Below are positions 34,701 to 43,869 of a stretch of 64,000 bases of DNA, piece by piece; the first letter of the stretch is position 1; every line of letters begins with the position of its first letter. The DNA comes from Synechocystis sp. PCC 7509 (lineage in GTDB: Bacteria > Cyanobacteriota > Cyanobacteriia > Cyanobacteriales > Chroococcidiopsidaceae). The notes below the pieces were generated by a model. That model searched no databases. It worked only from the letters and a program-made list of their open reading frames with translations, and was not told the DNA's origin. The stretch lies in contig NZ_ALVU02000001.1 of the NCBI RefSeq assembly GCF_000332075.2, positions 2,182,324 through 2,246,323 on the forward strand, written 5' to 3'. A program made the translations under genes and the position numbers.

Positions 34701-35117
34701 TCATTTTGTTGGTGGGTAACGACCAAGTAGTTCTTCTTCTGCCCGAATTGATAGAATAATTGCACGATTCAGTTTCAAAGCATTGACAGTCGCACGTCCC
34801 ACTAATGTCAAACCAATAACCTGAAAATCTCTCCAGTAAAAATGCTCCTTCCAAGCTTGTTGACGAGGATTAAAAATTTTCACAAATTCACTCGTTTCGG
34901 GATCTTCTACGTCTTGCCTTGCCCCTTTGTAGAGTGAGCAAGATACACACGCAAGAGCTAAGTTATCTGCCGTTGTTGAGCCACCCGCTACTACAGGAAT
35001 CACATGATCGACATGAAATGTAGCTGCTTGCCCCAATTGTGATAAACCGCAATACTCACAATAGTTTTCTGCCCTTTGAATAACCAATCGACGCAAAGAT
35101 ACAGGGATTGATGCCAT
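34701..35117 (-). CDS. HNH endonuclease
   Basis: The 138-residue protein carries a full HNH motif with a zinc ribbon: CEYCGLSQLGQAATFHVDHVIPVVAGG, then STTADNLALACVSCSLYKG. The HVDH His-Asp-His and the later Asn are present, and four cysteines form the two CxxC knuckles. Such stand-alone HNH proteins are common in cyanobacteria; a role in mobile-DNA or defence nicking is possible but not shown. It follows the small 67-residue gene by six bases, and the pair occurs as a unit in other cyanobacteria as far as I recall. Confidence 0.88.
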   Translation of the reverse strand: MASIPVSLRRLVIQRAENYCEYCGLSQLGQAATFHVDHVIPVVAGGSTTADNLALACVSCSLYKGARQDVEDPETSEFVKIFNPRQQAWKEHFYWRDFQVIGLTLVGRATVNALKLNRAIILSIRAEEELLGRYPPTK

Positions 35118-35123
35118 CTATTT

Positions 35124-35327
35124 TTACTTTGCTACTCTTTGCGATCGCAAATGTAGCAGAGACAGAAACTCAGCTAATTCAACTAAACCCTCTGCCTCGT
35201 CTCTTTCTAATGGAGTTAACATTTCACCAGTATCTTGATGATCTAGCAAGAGTTGAAGACGATTGTGAACCGCTTTAGGGAGTTGAAAGTGAGTCAATTC
35301 AATAGGTATCTCAATGACTTCAGGCAT
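35124..35327 (-). CDS. Small helical protein upstream of HNH
   Basis: This encodes 67 residues: EVIEIPIELTHFQLPKAVHNRLQLLLDHQDTGEMLTPLERDEAEGLVELAEFLSLLHLR. The pattern, with a leading beta strand and two amphipathic helices, is one I associate with small cyanobacterial proteins placed in front of HNH genes. No enzymatic motif is present. It may modulate or bind the nuclease encoded six bases downstream (inference from spacing only). Confidence 0.65.
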   Translation of the reverse strand: MPEVIEIPIELTHFQLPKAVHNRLQLLLDHQDTGEMLTPLERDEAEGLVELAEFLSLLHLRSQRVAK

Positions 35328-35417
35328 AGAGGTAAGGGATGTAGAATACTAACGAGTATTTAATGCTATTGTAACTCAATGATCTTTTTTGCCGTTTTGC
35401 GCTAAGGTAGCACTGCC

Positions 35418-35506
35418 ACCTAACACATCGCTGCACCAAAACGGAATCATAAGCTATTGATTGAGTTGCAGAGTGTGTTGCCGTCTGGTGAGCTTTGCTA
35501 TTGGGC
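35418..35506 (+). other. Degenerate attC-like inverted repeat
   Basis: ACCTAAC at 35418-35424 fits the integron R'' core. GCTGCACCAAAACGG (35430-35444) pairs imperfectly with CCGTCTGGTGAGC (35481-35493), and TATTGGGC follows near 35499-35506. No good GTTRRRY core closes it. It could be a decayed attC site or a chance hairpin. Confidence 0.25.
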
Positions 35507-35579
35507 TGCTGAACTGATTTTTAGGGAAGGTATGTTGAAGTTATCTGTTAGCTTTAACACTGTTTTGCTATCTTCTGTG

Positions 35580-35740
35580 ATGCCGAAGTTTGAAGATCGA
35601 CTAGAAACTATTTATGCCAAAAGTCGCTAGGCGTGGCGAGAATGGTTAGAAAGGAACTATGTTTCAGTTTGGTGTTTTAAGGCGGCAGGAAAAGCGATCG
35701 CCTTCCATCCTATTTTCACCCATTACCAAGCATTTTAATA
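35580..35740 (+). pseudogene. Remnant of a YdeI/OmpD-associated family gene
   Basis: From the ATG at 35580 the frame reads MPKFEDRLETIYAKSR, a TAG stop, then AWREWLERNYVSVWCFKAAGKAIAF, and soon loses similarity. This is the start of a YdeI-like protein, with CAG changed to TAG after the AKSR segment and the remainder deleted. No functional product is expected. Confidence 0.55.
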
Positions 35741-36140
35741 TTTGCTTTGACGTATAAGTTTTTATAGCAACGAGCCTTAAGAATATCTGAGCGGGAGCGC
35801 ACTTTTACTTGCTCCCACAGTATTTTAAAGCGACTTCTGGCAACGACTGACAATGTACATCAGACTTTTTGCGAAAGTAAAATTTAAAATTGATTTGCAT
35901 TTATGTAAAGCTCATAATTGTAAATAGAAGCTATTAAATTAAACCTTAATTCAAAGGTTTTCTTCGGTTTCGATATCGCCCTTGTAAAATTCTAAATCTT
36001 TTCAAATGTGCAAAGATATTTTCAATAACTATTCTCTCTTTTGCTAGCTCTCTATTCTCTTTTTTATCTGCTATAGAAAACTTACCTTTTTTTGGCTTCT
36101 TTTTAGGTGTTTTACTGAAATGATGATACTTTTTAATTCC

Positions 36141-36188
36141 TTCTCTTGAAAAGCTTGGGGGAAGGAAACCGCTCCCCCCAACTTTTCG
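36141..36188. repeat. 48-bp palindromic insertion in the transposase gene
   Basis: AAAAGCTTGGGGG and CCCCCCAACTTTT form an imperfect inverted repeat. Removing exactly 48 bases restores DKGYQGIKKYHHFS, the normal transposase reading. It is related to the unit at 36583-36625 (shared AAAGCT...GGGGGAAG). Confidence 0.7.
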
Positions 36189-36582
36189 CTGATATCCTTT
36201 GTCTGCTAAACATCTAACCTCTTTTTTAATCCTGATCTTACTCCTTTTATACAACTTAAAATCATGCTCAGTCCCTTTTCTATATGCTGTACATAGTATT
36301 TCTCCATTCCTTTTATCGATAATTACTTGGGCTTTCAATGTATAGATTTTTTCTTGCCGCTATAATAGCTCTTTTGTTTTTTTAGGTCTTTCTATGGGGG
36401 TTTCGCTTACATCTATCACTACTGTTTCTAGCTGACAATCATCTTGGATTAGTCTTTTTTTTCCTGGTAATCTTAATTCGGGTGCTTGAATTAATATATT
36501 TTCTATTTTCCTAGTGCTTCGATAGGCTGTGGACTCGTTTACTCCCCAAGTTGCTCCTAAATGAAAATATGTTCTGTACTCT

Positions 36583-36625
36583 CGTAAAGCTCTGTGGGGG
36601 AAGCTTCCACTCGCGTGACTTTACG
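36583..36625. repeat. About 41-bp palindromic insertion in the transposase gene
   Basis: It is bounded by CGTAAAG / CTTTACG with an inner GGAAGCTTCC palindrome. Removing 41 bases restores EYLREYRTYFHLG and repairs the frame. It resembles the unit at 36141-36188. Confidence 0.7.
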
Positions 36626-36866
36626 TAAGTATTCTATGGTCATTAAAACTTGGTCTTCTACCCCTAATTTCGATGGTTTCCCTGTTATCTTACGTGAACA
36701 ATATACTTTTTTGACTATTTCTACCCTTTGCTTAAATGTCTCATACTGCACTCCACATAGACGCTTAAAGTCTTCAGCCTTTAGCTTTTTTACTTGTTTA
36801 TAAGTCATTTTTGTATTTATCTAATCTCTTTCTCCCCATTGTAATTCGTACTTTTGCAAGAGGTCT

Positions 36867-37192
36867 AGTATTAACGATCTTTGGCTCTGCTTTGAATTGT
36901 CGTCCTAAATCCTACTTTGAAATTATTTTCTAGCTCAAAACTTACTGTCAAAATAGTTGCATAAATAAACTATTAGGTGATTTGGTAAAGTAAATATTAA
37001 ACGATCGCCTCACCTTGATTGCCACCAATACTTAGCGGCTAAAACCAGGACAAAGATAGCTTTTCTACAGCAATGCTATCTTTTATCCCATCTCAAGCAG
37101 GCGATCGCTAATTGGCACAGAAACTAATGGCGATCGCACTTTACCTACCAATTTTCGCTAAATTAAAAAAATATCCTAGAGGAAACCGATTA
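36867..37192. other. Intergenic region upstream of the response regulator
   Basis: About 325 bases. A perfect 9-bp inverted repeat, AAAGATAGC at 37052-37060 and GCTATCTTT at 37075-37083, is followed by TTATCCC. It could end incoming transcription or form a 5' leader structure of the next gene. Several HIP1 sites are present; nothing else is evident. Confidence 0.45.
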
Positions 37193-37888
37193 ATGTCGTC
37201 AGCACAACTATTATTGGTAGATGATGAGCCGGGATTGCGCGAAGCTGTCAAAGACTATTTATCTGAAAGCGGTTTTAGCGTTCAAGTAGCTAGTTCTGCT
37301 CGTGAAGGCTGGGAACTAATCCAACAAAATACCCCAGACCTGGTAATTTCTGATATTATGATGCCCCAAGTAGACGGCTACCAGTTTCTTAAGCAATTAC
37401 GCGACGATCCTCGGTTTAAAGCCCTGCCCGTGATATTTTTAACTGCTAAAGGGATGACAGGCGATCGCATTCAAGGCTATCAAGCAAGGTGCGATGCCTA
37501 TTTATCCAAGCCTTTCGACCCCGATGAATTAGTCGCTATTGTCGAAAACTTACTAGAACGCCGCGTAGTAGCAACGGCTACTACCGAACATGGCGATATC
37601 CCAGATATTGCCGATTTAGCTCATCAAATTGCGCAAATTAAGGCGATTCTTACTCAAAAAAACGGCATCGTCCAAACACCCATGCCGTTTAAAATCGACC
37701 TCACACCTAGAGAGCAGAGCGTATTAGATTTAGTTACAACAGGATTGATGAATAAAGAAATTGCCCGTCAACTGCAAACTAGCGTCCGTAATGTCGAAAA
37801 GTATGTTAGCCGTCTATTTAGCAAAACTGGGACAAATAGCCGTACCGAATTAGTCCGTTTTGCTTTAGAACATGGGTTAGCTAAATAA
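37193..37888 (+). CDS. Response regulator, REC-LuxR type (NarL/FixJ family)
   Basis: The ATG at 37193 with AGAGGA upstream gives 231 residues; the open frame begins at 37112 in non-coding sequence. The receiver domain shows AQLLLVDDEPGLREAV, phosphoacceptor LVISDIMMPQVDGY, and YLSKPFDPDELVA. The C-terminal LuxR HTH reads LTPREQSVLDLVTTGLMNKEIARQLQTSVRNVEKYVSRLFSKTGTNSRTELVRFALEHG. Cyanobacterial members of this kind (RpaA/NblR relatives aside) often act with distant hybrid kinases. No kinase gene is adjacent. Target genes are unknown. Confidence 0.92.
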   Translation: MSSAQLLLVDDEPGLREAVKDYLSESGFSVQVASSAREGWELIQQNTPDLVISDIMMPQVDGYQFLKQLRDDPRFKALPVIFLTAKGMTGDRIQGYQARCDAYLSKPFDPDELVAIVENLLERRVVATATTEHGDIPDIADLAHQIAQIKAILTQKNGIVQTPMPFKIDLTPREQSVLDLVTTGLMNKEIARQLQTSVRNVEKYVSRLFSKTGTNSRTELVRFALEHGLAK

Positions 37889-37890
37889 CT

Positions 37891-38619
37891 CTAGGCAGCG
37901 ATCGCGGCAACTAAAAATAAGCTATCTACTAAAATCGTACTCAATACCGCGCCCCCAAATGCCCACCAATGCAATTGTTTAGATAGTAAAGGTAACGTTC
38001 CGCAAACTAGCAATACGATAGCAAGAACTATTGCTAGACCCTGCCCCAGGGGTGTTTGAACCTGTCCTAAAGCACTGTGCAAAATTGTGGGCGTTGACTC
38101 TGGCTCTATCATAATTTGCCGCCAGTAGGGAATTAAATCTACTAACCAAAAATATATATCTGTTAACACAGTTCCCAGTAATGAACCCAGATAAAAATAG
38201 TTGCCTACTTTGCCCCAACCGCGTCTCAAACAAACGATCGCAAAGGGCAGCGCGATCGCTTCTACGGGCAAGTGTAACAACGGTTCCCAGCGCAGCCAGC
38301 CCCAGTAAACTGAACCCGCTAACCAACTCCAACTAAAACCTAGTAATAAGTCTCCCCAAATATAAGTTTTGGGTTGTGACATCAACTTATAACCTAGCCA
38401 TAACCAAGCCGCCGTTAGTACCAAACTCAGCCAAGGAAGCACTCTTACAAGTGGCGCTTCTATAAATACTGGCACGGTTACTAAAAAAACTGCTGCTCCA
38501 AAAGTTAACCAGGCTTGTTTAAAGCCAACTTGCCAAGAAATATTACTAACTCTTTGCGTCTCGGCGGTTGCCAGCGAGGAAGTTACGACGCTATAAGGGG
38601 GCAATGTTTGGTTAACCAA
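37891..38619 (-). CDS. DUF3120 membrane protein
   Basis: The 242-residue product has about six membrane helices (AAVFLVTVPVFIEAPLVRVLPWLSLVLTAAWLWLGYKLM, then later pairs) and matches the DUF3120 cyanobacterial family, whose function is unknown. The pattern WGDLLLGFSWSWLAGSVYWGW and LPVEAIALPFA is typical. It is convergent with the response regulator gene, stop to stop, with two bases between. It is conserved in cyanobacteria, so a role linked to thylakoid or plasma-membrane biology is possible but not shown. Confidence 0.85.
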   Translation of the reverse strand: MVNQTLPPYSVVTSSLATAETQRVSNISWQVGFKQAWLTFGAAVFLVTVPVFIEAPLVRVLPWLSLVLTAAWLWLGYKLMSQPKTYIWGDLLLGFSWSWLAGSVYWGWLRWEPLLHLPVEAIALPFAIVCLRRGWGKVGNYFYLGSLLGTVLTDIYFWLVDLIPYWRQIMIEPESTPTILHSALGQVQTPLGQGLAIVLAIVLLVCGTLPLLSKQLHWWAFGGAVLSTILVDSLFLVAAIAA

Positions 38620-38813
38620 GGTACTATATTAATATTATTTACTTAACTTAATCTTACTTAACGATACCATAAAATCGATGCCCTGGGGGGGCATATTAAT
38701 AATACCTTAATTATTAAGCTCTACCGGGGTGTAAGCAGCTAAAGATTTGACGGCGGTTAGCAAAAGTGTCAATTTAAGGAGAAACTGCGATCTCACTCCA
38801 AAAAAAACAAATT

Positions 38814-39752
38814 ATGGCTTCAGCAAAATATCAAATCTTAGCTTTGGGTAGCCTCTTTGCAGTTATTGCACTACCAGTCCAAAGTCAAACATTGCCAGCA
38901 GTAACTACAACACAGCCAAATATTTTTCAAGCAATTATTCTGGGGATGGTGCAGGGACTAACAGAATTTTTACCTATTAGTAGTACCGCTCACCTGAAAG
39001 TAATCCCTGTATTATTAGGCTGGGGAGATCCGGGAGTCGGTCTAACTGCTGTAATTCAGTTGGGAAGTATCGCCGCCGTACTATGGTATTTTTGGAGTGA
39101 TCTAACTCAAATAACCCTCGGCGCATTCACCGCAATTAGGCAAAAAAATTACAAATCCTATGACTTGCGCCTAGCCATCGGCATTATGCTAGGAACTTTA
39201 CCAATAGTATTTTTTGGACTATTAATTAAAGTATTTATCCCCGACTACGATAATTCCCCCGTGCGGAGCTTAGAAGCGATCGCAATTTCTTCAATAGTAA
39301 TGTCGCTTCTACTTGGACTTGCCGAACAAATTGGCAAACGCAAACGCAACTTTGAACACCTAACCGTTACCGATGGCGTAGTGATGGGATTAGCGCAAGC
39401 TCTGGCTTTAATTCCTGGTGTATCGCGCTCTGGATCGACATTAACGGCGGGGTTATTTATGGGTTTAGAAAGAGGTGCGGCGGCTCGATTTTCTTTCTTA
39501 CTGGGAATTCCAGCAATTACTTTAGCCGGACTTGTGGAATTAAAAGACTTAGTAGACATAGGAATAACCAACGACAGCATAGTTACAATGATTGTGGGCG
39601 TAATTTCTGCCGCTATATTTTCCTATTTAGCGATCGCTTGGTTACTGCGCTTTTTGCAAACTCAAAACACTTGGGTATTTGTTTGGTACAGACTAGCCTT
39701 TGGGATAGCGATATTAATTGCGATCGCCACTAACTTATTGCCAAATAGCTAA
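38814..39752 (+). CDS. uppP: Undecaprenyl-diphosphatase (UppP/BacA)
   Basis: This encodes 312 residues. Both signature motifs are intact: QGLTEFLPISSTAHL and PGVSRSGSTLTAGL, with the Glu and Arg needed for pyrophosphate hydrolysis. About eight membrane helices are visible. It recycles the C55 lipid carrier for peptidoglycan and surface polysaccharides. The first 35 or so residues are an additional hydrophobic, signal-like stretch compared with the usual 270-residue enzyme. The next gene begins 23 bases downstream, on the same strand, and a third overlaps it, so a three-gene unit is likely. Confidence 0.94.
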   Translation: MASAKYQILALGSLFAVIALPVQSQTLPAVTTTQPNIFQAIILGMVQGLTEFLPISSTAHLKVIPVLLGWGDPGVGLTAVIQLGSIAAVLWYFWSDLTQITLGAFTAIRQKNYKSYDLRLAIGIMLGTLPIVFFGLLIKVFIPDYDNSPVRSLEAIAISSIVMSLLLGLAEQIGKRKRNFEHLTVTDGVVMGLAQALALIPGVSRSGSTLTAGLFMGLERGAAARFSFLLGIPAITLAGLVELKDLVDIGITNDSIVTMIVGVISAAIFSYLAIAWLLRFLQTQNTWVFVWYRLAFGIAILIAIATNLLPNS

Positions 39753-39775
39753 AAGCTGCGCCGCCGGAAAGATTT

Positions 39776-41098
39776 ATGAATGCCACCAACCCCGCCATAA
39801 TTACAAAAATAATCCCTGAGTCCATCGCCGCCGAAATGGGCTTTGAAGTTGGAGATAAAATTTTATCTATCAACGGTACGCGCCCCCGCGACTTAATAGA
39901 CTATCAATTTTTGTGCGCTGACGAACTATTAGAACTAGAAGTAATCGACACTACTGGAAAAACTCATCTCTTAGAAATTGAGAAAGAATACGATGAAGGC
40001 TTAGGATTAGAATTTGACAGCGCCTTATTTGACAATTTAATTCAGTGTAATAATCGTTGCCCTTTTTGCTTTATAGATCAACAGCCCCCCGGTAAACGCG
40101 AAAGCTTATATTTTAAAGATGACGATTATCGCCTCAGCTTTCTTTATGGTTCTTACCTTACTTTGACTAACTTAAGTCAAAAAGAATGGGCAAGAATTGA
40201 GCAAATGCGCCTATCGCCTTTGTATGTATCCGTCCACGCCACCGAGCCAGAAATTAGAACTAGACTATTAAAAAATCCTCGCGCTGGGGAAATATTAAAA
40301 CAATTAAAGTGGTTTCAACAAAAGCGGCTACAAATTCACGCTCAAGTAGTCGTATGTCCTGGAATAAATGACGGTCAGCATTTAGAAAAAACTCTACTTG
40401 ATTTGGCATCTTTTCACAAAGGCAAAATCCCCGCCGTCGCCTCGGTGGCTATTGTACCTGTAGGCTTAACTAAGTTTCGCCCCAACGAAGACGAATTAAT
40501 CCCCATTACTCCCCAAAAAGCCGCCGAAGTTATCCAACAAGTACAAAATCTACAAACTAAATTTCGGAATTCTCTAAAATCTACCTTTGCTTGGTTAGCT
40601 GACGAGTGGTTTTTGATTGCTGGGCAATTCTTGCCCCCCGAATCTGATTATGAAAACTACCCGCAGATAGATAATGGTGTCGGTTCAATTCGTTCATTTT
40701 TGAAAGAATTTCAACTAGCAGCCGAAAACCTGCCAAAACAAATTGTTAAACCAAAAAAGTTTACTTGGATAGTAGGTAACGCTGTAGAAAAAGCATTTCA
40801 ACCAATTGTAGAGCGGCTAAATAAAGTAGAAAATTTGGAAATAACTATGGTGGCTTTATGTAGCAATTATTGGGGACAAAGCATTACAGTTACAGGTTTA
40901 CTTACAGGAGAAGATTTGTTATTAGGGTTACAACAGAAATCTTTGGGCGATGGGGTGCTATTACCTGCTATGATGCTTAAGCATGGTGATACTTGTTTTT
41001 TAGACGACATGACCGTTACAGAACTTGCCTCCAGACTCAGTACGCCAATTTTACCCGTCCGGGGGATTGCCGAGCTAATCGAGACTTGTATTAAATAA
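39776..41098 (+). CDS. TIGR03279-type PDZ/radical SAM protein (DUF512)
   Basis: This encodes 440 residues. A PDZ-like N-terminus (AIITKIIPESIAAEMGFEVGDKILSINGTRPRDLIDYQF) precedes an atypical radical SAM core with CNNRCPFCFIDQQPPGKR, and a DUF512 C-terminal region (GVGSIRSFLKEF, then GNAVEKAF, VALCSNYWGQSITVTGLLTG). The CxxxCxxC cluster motif is present. This is a cyanobacteria-wide protein named TIGR03279 with no assigned substrate. It lies 23 bases downstream of uppP; its stop overlaps the start of the next gene (TAATG). Confidence 0.9.
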   Translation: MNATNPAIITKIIPESIAAEMGFEVGDKILSINGTRPRDLIDYQFLCADELLELEVIDTTGKTHLLEIEKEYDEGLGLEFDSALFDNLIQCNNRCPFCFIDQQPPGKRESLYFKDDDYRLSFLYGSYLTLTNLSQKEWARIEQMRLSPLYVSVHATEPEIRTRLLKNPRAGEILKQLKWFQQKRLQIHAQVVVCPGINDGQHLEKTLLDLASFHKGKIPAVASVAIVPVGLTKFRPNEDELIPITPQKAAEVIQQVQNLQTKFRNSLKSTFAWLADEWFLIAGQFLPPESDYENYPQIDNGVGSIRSFLKEFQLAAENLPKQIVKPKKFTWIVGNAVEKAFQPIVERLNKVENLEITMVALCSNYWGQSITVTGLLTGEDLLLGLQQKSLGDGVLLPAMMLKHGDTCFLDDMTVTELASRLSTPILPVRGIAELIETCIK

Positions 41099-43869
41099 TG
41101 CCAATAAAATTAACTTTACCCGTGCTGCTACCAGCAGTGATGGCTACTTCTAGCCGAGAAAAAGTAGGGAAAAATTTATATGCTTGGTTAGGAGCAATTT
41201 TTTGGGGAGCAAGTTTGCTACCAATATTTACTTTGCCTGCCAAAGCTGTAGAAACAGAAATATTGGGAGTAGTCAAGAGCGAAGAAAACACTCAACACTG
41301 GCAAACTATAACCACGCGCTTGCAGGCATCGAGAATAAATTATTGTGTGATTGACTTAGCAAGTGTAAGAAGCGTAACAGATTTAAGCGATCGCCCAGTG
41401 GTATTTTTGCCGAATATTGAGACAATTTCCCCGGCTCAGGCGATCGCTCTAGAATCATGGATGAGCAAAGGCGGACGGATAATTACAAGCGGCGCTATCG
41501 GTAACAGAAGTCAGCCTGGGGTTCGGCAACTAATGCGGAGCCTGTTGGGGGGCTACTGGGGCTTTGGATTTAAAGCGCCATCAAAGTTGCAACCATTAAA
41601 AACTAACTCCCAACAGTGGGTAAAAAATTCTTTAGGAGGTACAGCTTGGGGAGGAACGGTAATTCCAACTAGCGTTACTAGCCAAACCGCCGCCGTTTGG
41701 CAAATGTCTAACGCTCCCTCCGCCGTCGTCACCACCGAGCGCACAACACTTTTAGGCTGGAATTGGGGAACAAATGCCGCCACTACTGCCGAATTTGATA
41801 CAGCGTGGTTAAAAGCTGCTCTTAGTCGTCATGTCAAATTAGTCGCTACGAATAATACCGCTAAACCAAAAAACTGTAATGGGACAGTAGCTTCAAATAC
41901 AAATAGAATTTCCGTCAAACCAAAAACGCCAGAAATTACGCCTTTAAGGACAATTCAACCTGAAATAACTAGACAAACAGTTACTCTGCCAACAAATCAA
42001 CTGCCAAGGGTTGCAAAGCCCCCAATAGCTATAAGCCCTAATAGTAGAGTAGAAACAGGCTTTATTACTCCTGCTGCTGACGAGCCTTTAGATAGGCTGG
42101 CACCAAGAGGATTAATTGCTCCCAACGCCAAAACTCCAATTACAGGATTAGAGGCGATCGCACTGCGCCAAGAATTAGATAATTTAATTGGGAGATTTGA
42201 AAGCGCCCAACTAGCGGCATCTTCGCGCAATCATCGCCCTACCGAATCAACACAAATAGCTAGTTCTGACATTACGACCATACCCCAAAGCGCTACTCAA
42301 GCCTTGGATAAAGCTAGAGAAATTGCCAAAACTTTACCGCAATTAGTTAGCACTAGAAACTACACCAAAGCAAGAAGCGAATGGCTCAAAGCTTCTCAAT
42401 TATTGTGGGACAATTACCCTACTAGCCGCCCGACTTCGCAACCAGAAATTCGTGCCATGTGGTTAGATCGTGGCACAATCGTCCGTGCAGGCTCGGAGCA
42501 AGGATTAGCAAAAATTTTTGATAAATTGGCAGCGTCGGGAATTAATACTGTTTTTCTAGAAACCGTCAATGCTGGCTATCCTATCTATCCAAGTAAAGTT
42601 GCACCCCAAGCAAATCCTTTAGTCAAAGGTTGGGATCCTTTAGAATCGGGAGTTAAGTTAGCTCACGAACGTGGGATAGAGTTGCACGCTTGGGTATGGG
42701 CTTTTGCTGTAGGCAATCAACGTCATAATACTTTAGTTAATCTTCCGACGAACTATCCAGGGCCAGTTATTGCGGCTCATCCCGATTGGGCAAGCTATGA
42801 TAACCGAGGTAACTTGTTTCCCCTTGGTCAAAATAAACCGTTTTTAGATCCGGCAAATCCCGAAGCACGACAGTATTTACTTGCTCTATGCGATGAAATT
42901 GCCCAGCGCTACAAAATCGATGGCTTGCAACTAGACTATATTCGCTATCCGTTTCAAGATCCCGCCGCCGATCGCACTTACGGTTATGGTAGAGCCTCAA
43001 GGCAGCAATTTAAGCAGTTAACGGGAGTAGATCCGACGAAAATTAGTCCGCGCGATCGCCTTTTGTGGCAAAAATGGACTAATTTTCGCACCGCACAAAT
43101 CGATTCTTTTGTGGCTCAAGTAGCGCAGAAATTGCGTAAAACCCGCCCAAATGTAATTATGTCGGTTGCAGTGTTTCCGCTTTCGGAACACGATCGCCTC
43201 AATAAGTTACAGCAGCATTGGGAAGTATGGGCGCAACGGGGGGATGTAGATTTAATTATTCCCATGACTTATGCGCTGGATACTTACCGTTTCCAGCGTC
43301 TAGCGCAACCTTGGATTAGTTCGATAAATCTAGGTTCAGCGCTGATTGTACCGGGAATTCGTTTATTTAATTTAACTTCTCCTGTGACCGTAGACCAAAT
43401 TCAGTTGGCGCGAGACTTGCCAATTAGCGGTTATGCGTTATTTGCTGTAGAAAATCTCAATAGCGACTTACAAAACATTTTTCAACGCACCCAAGGCAAA
43501 GTTAATGAGCCAATTCCTTATCGTCAGCCTTTCGGTGCGGCGGCGGCTAGGTTTACATCGTTGCAACAGCAATGGGATTATTTATTAGCTAATAACCAAT
43601 TGGTTCTAGTGAAAAGTGGTCAATCAACTTTTAACGCCAAAGCCAAAGTCTTAGAAACCGCTTTAGCAGAACTTGCTGCTAATCCTACATCAGGGCGATT
43701 GAGTACCGCAAAGACGGCGTTAGCTGCTTTTGAGTTGCAGTTTATTGACGGAATGCGCTTTTACAGGTTAGAAAATCCTTATCAATTTAAAGTTTGGTTA
43801 AATCGGATTGATACTATAGAGCGATTATTAGTTTATGGCGATCGCATGGTGATCAAAAAGCACCGCTAA
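41098..43869 (+). CDS. GHL10 family glycoside-hydrolase-like protein
   Basis: This encodes 923 residues. A hydrophobic segment near 25-50 acts as a signal or anchor. Residues 60-255 form a ThuA-like/GATase-like domain (ETEILGVVKSEENTQHW, IETISPAQAIALESWMSKGGRI). A Pro/Thr linker leads to the GHL10 domain (about 450-780): EIRAMWLDRGTIVRAG, INTVFLETVNAGYPIYPSKV, HAWVWAFAVGN, KIDGLQLDYIRYP and SVAVFPLSEHD. The HWD/QLDYIRYP-type active-site Asp is present. The family (DUF187) is predicted to act on cell-surface polysaccharides. It overlaps the previous stop by one base, so translation is likely coupled. Confidence 0.88.
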   Translation: MPIKLTLPVLLPAVMATSSREKVGKNLYAWLGAIFWGASLLPIFTLPAKAVETEILGVVKSEENTQHWQTITTRLQASRINYCVIDLASVRSVTDLSDRPVVFLPNIETISPAQAIALESWMSKGGRIITSGAIGNRSQPGVRQLMRSLLGGYWGFGFKAPSKLQPLKTNSQQWVKNSLGGTAWGGTVIPTSVTSQTAAVWQMSNAPSAVVTTERTTLLGWNWGTNAATTAEFDTAWLKAALSRHVKLVATNNTAKPKNCNGTVASNTNRISVKPKTPEITPLRTIQPEITRQTVTLPTNQLPRVAKPPIAISPNSRVETGFITPAADEPLDRLAPRGLIAPNAKTPITGLEAIALRQELDNLIGRFESAQLAASSRNHRPTESTQIASSDITTIPQSATQALDKAREIAKTLPQLVSTRNYTKARSEWLKASQLLWDNYPTSRPTSQPEIRAMWLDRGTIVRAGSEQGLAKIFDKLAASGINTVFLETVNAGYPIYPSKVAPQANPLVKGWDPLESGVKLAHERGIELHAWVWAFAVGNQRHNTLVNLPTNYPGPVIAAHPDWASYDNRGNLFPLGQNKPFLDPANPEARQYLLALCDEIAQRYKIDGLQLDYIRYPFQDPAADRTYGYGRASRQQFKQLTGVDPTKISPRDRLLWQKWTNFRTAQIDSFVAQVAQKLRKTRPNVIMSVAVFPLSEHDRLNKLQQHWEVWAQRGDVDLIIPMTYALDTYRFQRLAQPWISSINLGSALIVPGIRLFNLTSPVTVDQIQLARDLPISGYALFAVENLNSDLQNIFQRTQGKVNEPIPYRQPFGAAAARFTSLQQQWDYLLANNQLVLVKSGQSTFNAKAKVLETALAELAANPTSGRLSTAKTALAAFELQFIDGMRFYRLENPYQFKVWLNRIDTIERLLVYGDRMVIKKHR

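Larger units (their letters stand above)
35946..36808 (-). pseudogene. IS5-family DDE transposase, frameshifted
   Basis: The N-terminal part is read from 36808 (TYKQVKKLKAEDFKRLCGVQYETFKQR), an HTH typical of DDE_Tnp_4 proteins. The middle reads YFHLGATWGVNESTAYRS and then ETVVIDVSETPIERP with the first catalytic Asp. The end (frame from 36338) reads LKAQVIIDKRNGEIL, later CLADKGYQ and NREL.KERIVIENIFAHLKRFRIL with the final Glu. A 41-base insertion shifts the frame near 36600, and small indels near 36345-36370 break it again. A 48-base insertion adds 16 residues after DKGYQ. Confidence 0.82.
35862..36866 (-). mobile_element. Decayed IS5-family insertion sequence
   Basis: Terminal inverted repeats are AGACTTTTTGCGAAAGTA at 35862-35879 and, on the other strand, AGACCTCTTGCAAAAGTA at 36849-36866, 15 of 18 matching. 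Between them lies a minus-strand DDE transposase broken by frameshifts. Two small palindromic insertions (36141-36188 and 36583-36625) account for about 89 of the 1005 bases. No clear target duplication remains. Confidence 0.75.
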
